A stretch of 21,403 bases of DNA from Bordetella parapertussis (GTDB lineage Bacteria > Pseudomonadota > Gammaproteobacteria > Burkholderiales > SG8-39). This document shows positions 16,696 to 21,403 of the stretch, in pieces; the stretch's first letter is position 1; each line of letters starts with the position of its first letter. Location of the stretch: assembly GCA_945906975.1 (NCBI GenBank), contig CAMDRY010000015.1:1-21403 (forward strand). The letters are read 5' to 3'. Both the position numbers and the translations under genes were made by a program. The notes under the pieces are model-generated. The model did not search any database. It saw only the letters and a program-made list of their open reading frames with translations, and was not told the origin of the DNA.

Positions 16696-17688
16696 TTACT
16701 TGAGGAACTCATTGGAAAACACATCCTCTGCGCGCACCTTGCCTTTGAGGTCATAGGCCTTGTCGACAAAGGAAATGGTGGCGCGAATGCGGTCATCACG
16801 GATAAAGCCGAGGCCGTTTTGCTTGACCTGCGGATCCTGGATCAATTCACCGATCTCCTTGATCTGCTGCAAAGCGATGGCGCGGTCCACAACCGGGAAC
16901 ATTTTCACGAGTATGTCGGCGGCTTGGTCCGGATTTGCGATGGCGAACTCGAATCCGCGGTAAGAACTGCGCAGGAACTTGCGCACCATGTCGGGCTTGG
17001 CCTTGATCAGCGCTTCAGAGGCGGCAAAGCCATTGCCGTAAGCATTGAGGCCGTAGTCGGCGTAATCAAACCACGCAACGTTAAGACCCGCGGCGGCGGC
17101 CGTGCGCTGCGTCACCACGCGATCGCTGCCCTTCCAGCACTCGACCAGGTCAATTTTTCCCTCGACGAGGGAGCCGGAGATCACCGCCGGATCCAGGCGC
17201 ATCAATTTGATGAAATCGCGCGGCTTGTTATTAAGTTCCAGCCATGCCGGTACAACGTTGTGCACAGGCGATGCCGAGCCACCCCCGAGAGCGCGACCCT
17301 TTAGGTCATCAAGCACCTTGGGCTGCATGCGGCTAGTGACCCAGCAAATGGCACCCGGCCATTTGGTGTTGATCGCGCCGATCATCTTGATTTTGCCACC
17401 GTTGGAACGGTTTAGAACCAGGCTGATCGGGTCGACATAACCGAACTCGAACTGGCCCTGATCCAATTCGTTCGCAGTACGATTGCCACCGTAACCACGG
17501 ATGATATTCACCTCCATGCCCACTTCCTTGAACCAGCCACGCTCTTGCGCAACGATCACGCCGATCGAACTGCCCTGCGGCAGCCAGGCCATGTTGTAGG
17601 TGACTTTTTCCTGTGCGAGCGCCTGGCCCGCCAAAAAACCCAAACCAGTCACCAACGAGGCAACAAATCCAACAAGACTACGGTTCAT
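16696..17688 (-). CDS. ABC importer substrate-binding protein, NMT1/SsuA/TauA type
   Basis: A 330-residue periplasmic binding protein. It has a clear signal peptide, MNRSLVGFVASLVTGLGFLA followed by GQALA, cut about residue 25. The NMT1-like core follows: NMAWLPQGSSIGVIVAQERGWF (mature start), a GGNRTANELDQGQFEFGYVDP segment, and the usual two-lobe pattern to the C-terminus. The ATG at 17686-17688 is chosen because GGGAGAAAG precedes it and the signal peptide begins there; the open frame 26 codons upstream has no homology. It delivers the solute to the permease and ATPase encoded further down the operon. The ligand is not predictable; known relatives bind sulfonates, nitrate, pyrimidines or aromatic acids. 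Confidence 0.92.
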   Translation of the reverse strand: MNRSLVGFVASLVTGLGFLAGQALAQEKVTYNMAWLPQGSSIGVIVAQERGWFKEVGMEVNIIRGYGGNRTANELDQGQFEFGYVDPISLVLNRSNGGKIKMIGAINTKWPGAICWVTSRMQPKVLDDLKGRALGGGSASPVHNVVPAWLELNNKPRDFIKLMRLDPAVISGSLVEGKIDLVECWKGSDRVVTQRTAAAAGLNVAWFDYADYGLNAYGNGFAASEALIKAKPDMVRKFLRSSYRGFEFAIANPDQAADILVKMFPVVDRAIALQQIKEIGELIQDPQVKQNGLGFIRDDRIRATISFVDKAYDLKGKVRAEDVFSNEFLK

Positions 17689-17716
17689 TACTTTCTCCCG
17701 AATAAAAAACAGACAG

Positions 17717-18664
17717 TCATATTTTTTCAGCGGCCACCGGATTGCGCAGCGACCCGATTTTCTCAAGTGTAGCCTCCATCACATCGCCATTCTTGAGGTA
17801 AATCCCGCGCCCCATGCCAACACCTGCGGGCGTGCCCGTGGCAATGACATCGCCAGGCTCAAGGGTGACTATGGTCGACAGATAGGCAATCTGCTCGCGC
17901 ACCGTCCAAATCATGTTCTTGGTCGAATCGTCCTGCATGCTCTTGCCGTTCACCGTAAGTTGCATGCGCAGGTCCTGCGGGTCCTTTATCAGCCAGGAGG
18001 GCACGATCCAGGGCCCGAAAGGCGCGAAGGTATCGTGGCATTTGCCCTGAAACCAGTCGAACTTGAACGGATAGTCGGAGCGCATGTTCAGGTCACGCGC
18101 GGACACATCGTTAACAATGGAGTAGCCGGCGACGTAATCGAGGGCCTTTTCCACTGAAACACGACGGGCTCGCTTGCCGATCACCGCCGCCAGCTCCACC
18201 TCCCAGTCGAGCATCTTGGTTTCGGCCGGCTTGCGCACCGTTTCGCGCGGACCAATGACGGTGTTTTGCAGCTTGAGGAACATGTAAGGCTTGCTGTCGC
18301 CCTTGGCCGCGAGCACGGTTGTCATCTCATTGGCATGTTCGATAAAGTTTGAAGCAGCGCAGAATATGCGCGTCGGGCGATAGGGGGCCATGGCGATCTT
18401 GTCGCCCGCCCCGACCGCCTTTAGCTTACCTGACAACGCGAGCTTGGCGATTGCCGGACCAGCCTTACGCAGCACCGGGCCAGCCGCCCTCCAGTCGCTC
18501 ATGATGGCCTCGACGCCACCGGTGAACCACTCGGCCTTCATGCCGGTGGTTTTTGCCGCCTTGGCGGCTGCCTTCAGGTCGTAGAGTTTGCCTTCAACGA
18601 CAACGGCGGGAACAATAGCTCCCTTGCTTTTGTAGGTGGCAAGTGCGAACCAGGTCATAGTCAT
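17717..18664 (-). CDS. Fumarylacetoacetate-hydrolase-family protein
   Basis: A 315-residue FAH-fold enzyme. Metal ligands are E155 and E157 in LDWEVELAAVIG and D186 in NDVSARD. The catalytic-lid segment reads ASNFIEHANE (104-113), with KLQNTVIGP (131-139) and GTPAGVG (277-283). Family members hydrolyse C-C bonds of acylpyruvates or decarboxylate/isomerise ring-fission products. It is the first gene of the nine-gene operon, directly behind the predicted GntR-controlled promoter. Two ATGs (residues 1 and 3) are possible starts; GGAAG upstream serves either one. The family call is firm; the substrate is inferred only as a ring-cleavage product of the pathway. Confidence 0.93.
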   Translation of the reverse strand: MTMTWFALATYKSKGAIVPAVVVEGKLYDLKAAAKAAKTTGMKAEWFTGGVEAIMSDWRAAGPVLRKAGPAIAKLALSGKLKAVGAGDKIAMAPYRPTRIFCAASNFIEHANEMTTVLAAKGDSKPYMFLKLQNTVIGPRETVRKPAETKMLDWEVELAAVIGKRARRVSVEKALDYVAGYSIVNDVSARDLNMRSDYPFKFDWFQGKCHDTFAPFGPWIVPSWLIKDPQDLRMQLTVNGKSMQDDSTKNMIWTVREQIAYLSTIVTLEPGDVIATGTPAGVGMGRGIYLKNGDVMEATLEKIGSLRNPVAAEKI

Positions 18665-18691
18665 TTTCTTCCGTGGTAATGGGACGGAAGA

Positions 18692-18720
18692 AATTTAACG
18701 GCATTTTTTCATGTATGCAA
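18692..18720 (-). promoter_or_regulatory. Predicted promoter of the nine-gene operon
   Basis: On the minus strand TTGCAT (18715-18720) and TAAATT (18692-18697) are spaced by exactly 17 bases. The -10 would lie about 27 bases before the FAH-family start codon. The match to consensus is modest (3 of 6 and 4 of 6). Support comes from the spacing, the AT-rich context and the overlapping operator-like site. Confidence 0.5.
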
Positions 18721-18740
18721 GCTTTTTTCTGTGTATACAC
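18712..18740. promoter_or_regulatory. Twin TGTATnCA operator candidates for the GntR regulator
   Basis: TGTATGCA (18712-18719) and TGTATACA (18732-18739) lie 20 bp apart, about two helical turns. The second is the core of a perfect palindrome, GTGTATACAC (18731-18740). FCD-type GntR regulators typically bind TGTATACA-like sites. The first site overlaps the predicted -35 box, so binding would block RNA polymerase. Confidence 0.6.
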
Positions 18741-18841
18741 GAAACCAAATCACGGCAACGGGCGGCAACGCCCTTCAGGTTGTGCACCACAAAAAATGCA
18801 GCCGTCGGTCAGGGCGCGCCGGGAGACTGGGTCCTTGTTAC

Positions 18842-18857
18842 CCCGGCGTATGCCGGG
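18842..18857 (-). terminator. Hairpin after gntR, weak terminator candidate
   Basis: A perfect 6-bp stem, CCCGGC-GTAT-GCCGGG, begins five bases beyond the gntR stop codon. No uridine tract follows, so rho-independent termination is doubtful. The position fits the 3' end of the regulator transcript. Confidence 0.35.
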
Positions 18858-18862
18858 CCGGC

Positions 18863-19636
18863 CTAGCTGCGCGTACCGCGTACCAAAAGACGCGGCTTGC
18901 CTGTCTTGTTTTTTCTTGCCTGACCAGCAGGGAGACCGCGCAACAGCAAACGCTCGTCAGTCGACCGGCCTTCGTTGCCGGCCATCCCGCCACCATGCTG
19001 TTTTTCGAAATACTCGATAACATTGGTTGCACTGCTTGCCGTGTGCGCGCACATAGCATCGAAAGCGGCGCCGGCATCAGCGCGAAGTATGGCTTTGGTC
19101 ATGATCTCGTGCTCAGCCACAGAAGTCTGCAGCCGGTCGCCCGTATTAAAAAATTCCTGAGACCGGAAAGGCTCGAGCCGCTGCCGCAGATTTGCCGCAA
19201 GGGCATGCAAGTTGCGATTTCGCGCCCCCATGTAAATGGCCTGATGGAAACTTTCGTTGAGCTCCGCGTAACTATCGGCATCGCCATCCAAGACAGCCTT
19301 TCGGGCGCGGCTGTGGATAAGTTCGATCTGCTTCTTTTCCGCCATCCCTGCGCGAAGAGCACATAGTTTGGCGCAAAGCCCCTCGACCTCACTAGCCGCC
19401 TCGAACAAATCGAGCAGCCCGGCAAGATCGATGGTCGCCACAGAAAACCCCCGGCGTGGTTGTGAATCGATCAGCCCGGTGGCAGCCAATTCACGCAAGG
19501 CGTCCCGCACCGGGCTGCGCGAAACTTTGAAACGTTTGGCTAAAACGATCTCCTCGAGTTTGGCGCCCGGCTTCAGGATGCCATCGACAATATCCCTGGC
19601 AAGGCGTTGGGAGATTTTCTGTGAAAGCGTACTCAT
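18863..19636 (-). CDS. GntR-family transcriptional regulator, FCD subfamily
   Basis: A 257-residue DNA-binding regulator. The winged helix-turn-helix covers residues ~5-70, with LAKRFKVSRSPVRDALREL (32-50) as the recognition region. The FCD ligand domain spans ~75-212, and metal-ligand histidines are H131 (NESFHQAI), H176 (VAEHEIM) and H198 (CAHTA); the usual aspartate is replaced by N127. A basic 40-residue tail follows the domain. It most likely controls the operon starting at 18664 from the twin sites at 18712-18740, responding to a carboxylate or pathway intermediate. No ribosome site is visible before the ATG, so the transcript may be leaderless or continue from dsbB, 44 bp upstream. Confidence 0.92.
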   Translation of the reverse strand: MSTLSQKISQRLARDIVDGILKPGAKLEEIVLAKRFKVSRSPVRDALRELAATGLIDSQPRRGFSVATIDLAGLLDLFEAASEVEGLCAKLCALRAGMAEKKQIELIHSRARKAVLDGDADSYAELNESFHQAIYMGARNRNLHALAANLRQRLEPFRSQEFFNTGDRLQTSVAEHEIMTKAILRADAGAAFDAMCAHTASSATNVIEYFEKQHGGGMAGNEGRSTDERLLLRGLPAGQARKNKTGKPRLLVRGTRS

Positions 19637-19680
19637 GGGAAGGATACGGTCCGGATCAATCCAAACTCATTAAAGGCAAC

Positions 19681-20190
19681 TCACTTGCGGCGCATGAAAG
19701 GCGTGGCTATCAGGGTCACCAGCAGGATCGCAAACCACAGCAGCGACCACTCCGGAATCGACAGGGTGAGGAACTTCCAGGGCTTGGGCGTGCACAGGCC
19801 GTCGTATTGCAACAGCGGCGGAATCATCTTGCCGATTTTCGACGCATCAAGAAAGCGCTCGACCGGCGAGCCGGCACATGCCATGGCGCGGACCGGGTCG
19901 CTCTGTATCCAGATATGGTATCCCGCTGCAGCGGCACCGGCGGCCGCGACCAGGCCGCCGAAAAACGCATAAACGGCCGTTCCCACAGGGCCTGGCCGGT
20001 GCAGTGCCGCCACCAGCGCGACGAGACCGATGCCGATGAAGCCCAGCCGTTGCACCACACACCAGGGACAAGGATCGAGGCCATCCAGATGCTGCAGCAC
20101 CAGCGCGTAACCGAGCAAGCCGAGGCAAACCATCAAAATGGTGGTGAATACCGGCGCGCTTGCACCACGTCCTGTCCGTGCGAATGCCAT
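19681..20190 (-). CDS. dsbB: DsbB-family disulfide bond formation protein
   Basis: A 169-residue inner-membrane protein that reoxidises DsbA and passes electrons to quinones. It has four hydrophobic segments, the redox pair C41-P-W-C44 in [13 protein letters not shown], and the second periplasmic pair C105 ([11 protein letters not shown]) and C133 (YDGLC). This is the usual DsbB arrangement and length. It is divergent from prfB and 44 bp upstream of gntR on the same strand. It appears to be housekeeping and not linked to the catabolic operon. Confidence 0.95.
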   Translation of the reverse strand: MAFARTGRGASAPVFTTILMVCLGLLGYALVLQHLDGLDPCPWCVVQRLGFIGIGLVALVAALHRPGPVGTAVYAFFGGLVAAAGAAAAGYHIWIQSDPVRAMACAGSPVERFLDASKIGKMIPPLLQYDGLCTPKPWKFLTLSIPEWSLLWFAILLVTLIATPFMRRK

Positions 20191-20261
20191 GGTGTTTCGA
20201 GTCCTGCCTCAATGTAAGGTTCCCGCAGGTTAGAGCAAGCCGGGGCATCGCGCAATGCCGG

Positions 20262-20267
20262 TATAAT
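20262..20267 (+). promoter_or_regulatory. -10 box of the prfB promoter
   Basis: A perfect TATAAT lies 80 bases before the prfB ATG, in the divergent gap with dsbB. I see no good -35 hexamer at 16-18 bp, so an activator or other contacts may be needed. Confidence 0.5.
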
Positions 20268-20347
20268 CATCACCTTGGCGCTCACCGCAAGCCCGACGCA
20301 AACCCGCGCGGCGCCCGCCCGAACCTCACCCGGACATACCCAGAAAC

Positions 20348-21403
20348 ATGGAAGCAGAACGCATCAACGCCCTTGCCGGCGCCCTCACCGACCTCAACGC
20401 TCGTTCGCTCGAGTTGCGGAGGTATCTTTGACTACGACGTCAAACAATCCCGTCTCGCTGAAGTAGGCCTCTTTCTCGAAGACCCCGGCGTCTGGAACGA
20501 CGCCAAGCGCGCCCAGGAACTGGGGCGTGAGAAAAAATCCCTTGAAGCCGTGGTGAGCTCGCTCACCGAAATCGACTCGGGCCTGCGCGATGCCAAAGAA
20601 CTGTTCGACATGGCGCGCGCCGAAAACGACGACGACACGCTGGTCGCGGTCGAGTCGGATGTCAAATCCGTGGGCAAGGCCGTGGCGGATCTCGAGTTTC
20701 GCCGCATGTTCGCCGACCCGCTCGACCCAAACAACTGCTTTCTCGACATCCAGGCGGGTTCGGGCGGAACCGAGGCGCAGGACTGGGCGCAGATACTCGA
20801 GCGCATGTATCTCAGGTACACCGAGCGCAAGGGTTTCAAGGTCGAGATACTCGAACACTCGGACGGTGATGTCGCCGGCATCAAGAGCGCCTCGCTCAAG
20901 GTCAGCGGCCCCTACGCCTACGGCCATCTGCGCACCGAGTCGGGCGTGCACCGCCTGGTGAGAAAATCGCCATTCGACTCGAATGCGCGGCGCCACACCT
21001 CGTTTGCCAGCGTGTTCATCTACCCCGAGGTGGATGACTCGGTCGAGATCGACATCAACCCGGCCGACCTGCGCATCGACACCTACCGCGCTTCGGGCGC
21101 CGGCGGCCAGCACATCAACAAAACCGACTCTGCCGTGCGCATAACCCACCTGCCGACCAACATCGTCGTGCAGTGCCAGAGCGACCGCTCGCAGCACCGC
21201 AACCGCGCCGAAGCCATGGCCATGCTCAAATCACGACTGTACGAGCTTGAGATGCGCAAGCGCAACGAGAACAAGCAGGCGATGGAAGACTCCAAGACCG
21301 ACATCGGCTGGGGACACCAGATACGCTCCTACGTGCTAGACCAGTCGCGCATCAAGGACTTGCGCACCAACGTCGAGGTCGGCAACACCCAGGCGGTGCT
21401 CGA
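20348..21403 (+). CDS. prfB: Peptide chain release factor 2 (partial, programmed +1 frameshift)
   Basis: Release factor 2 ends translation at UGA and UAA. The zero frame starts [20 protein letters not shown] and reaches an in-frame TGA at codon 28 (20429-20431). Translation must shift +1 to continue [13 protein letters not shown] to the window edge. The SPF recognition tripeptide is S207-P208-F209 and the GGQ catalytic motif is G252-G253-Q254, both close to the E. coli numbering. About 351 codons are present and roughly 15 are missing beyond the right end. No strong ribosome site precedes the ATG. The start is supported by its typical beta-proteobacterial N-terminus. Confidence 0.96.
20411..20432 (+). 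promoter_or_regulatory. prfB: prfB +1 programmed frameshift site
   Basis: The sequence CGGAGG-TAT-CTT-TGA-C contains the internal Shine-Dalgarno-like AGG block three bases before the slippery CTT, then the UGA stop and a C. This is the classical release-factor-2 autoregulatory site. Low RF2 slows termination at UGA and lets the ribosome slip from CTT to TTT and resume at GAC (20430). Confidence 0.95.

Noticed and set aside
18731..19366. A 211-codon plus-strand open frame across the gntR gene
   Set aside because: It is antisense to a regulator with intact HTH and FCD domains, and it begins inside the operator region.
20429..20431. The TGA in prfB as a nonsense mutation or pseudogene
   Set aside because: The surrounding AGG-TAT-CTT-TGA-C is the known programmed frameshift site, and the downstream frame is fully conserved.
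20394..21197. A 267-codon minus-strand open frame opposite prfB
   Set aside because: prfB is unambiguous on the plus strand (SPF and GGQ motifs). The opposite frame is a shadow.

Overview
The window looks like chromosomal DNA from a high-GC betaproteobacterium, most likely Burkholderiales-like. This rests on four things: TctC/Bug-type periplasmic receptors (one intact, one ruined), a single LolC-LolD pair, an RpfE-type protein beside recJ, and a release factor 2 gene whose frameshift leader resembles those of beta-proteobacteria. No tRNA, rRNA, CRISPR array, IS element or phage gene was seen. No gene-free stretch exceeds 300 bases; the longest, 4171-4378, holds degenerate tandem repeats and a terminator-like hairpin.

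Layout. (1) 1-4170, minus strand: class II aldolase, old-yellow-enzyme/FAD fusion reductase, an orphan Bug receptor, and the first codons of a further exported protein. This looks like a small catabolic unit. (2) 4348-5254: a gene graveyard. A TPR-type methyltransferase without its N-terminus meets, head to head, a Bug receptor gene that has lost both its N-terminus and its middle. (3) 5270-10422: housekeeping genes. lolD and lolC are on the minus strand; an RpfE-like gene and recJ are on the plus strand. recJ carries an in-frame insertion of about 38 codons containing a GC-rich palindrome. Three 30-bp hairpin cassettes with the same end motifs lie at 5225, 7284 and 8420. (4) 10429-18664: a tightly packed nine-gene minus-strand operon. 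In transcription order it encodes a FAH-family hydrolase, ABC substrate-binding protein, extradiol-type VOC protein, ABC permease, second VOC protein, ABC ATPase, DapA-family aldolase, second OYE/FAD reductase and an arylformamidase-like hydrolase. Just upstream is a GntR/FCD regulator gene, and the promoter region holds twin TGTATnCA sites 20 bp apart. (5) 19681-21403: dsbB (minus) and prfB (plus, partial) with the classical +1 frameshift site.

How it fits together. The nine-gene operon is the main accessory system. It has one complete ABC importer of the NMT1/SsuA/TauA type plus enzymes whose families suit ring cleavage (VOC), C-C hydrolysis (FAH), aldol cleavage (DapA), reduction of a conjugated double bond (OYE) and ester/amide hydrolysis. 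I infer uptake and degradation of a small, probably aromatic or unsaturated cyclic compound, controlled by the GntR regulator. The substrate cannot be read from sequence, and I do not recognise the gene order as a named pathway. All family calls come from reading translated sequence and motifs; no database search was run.
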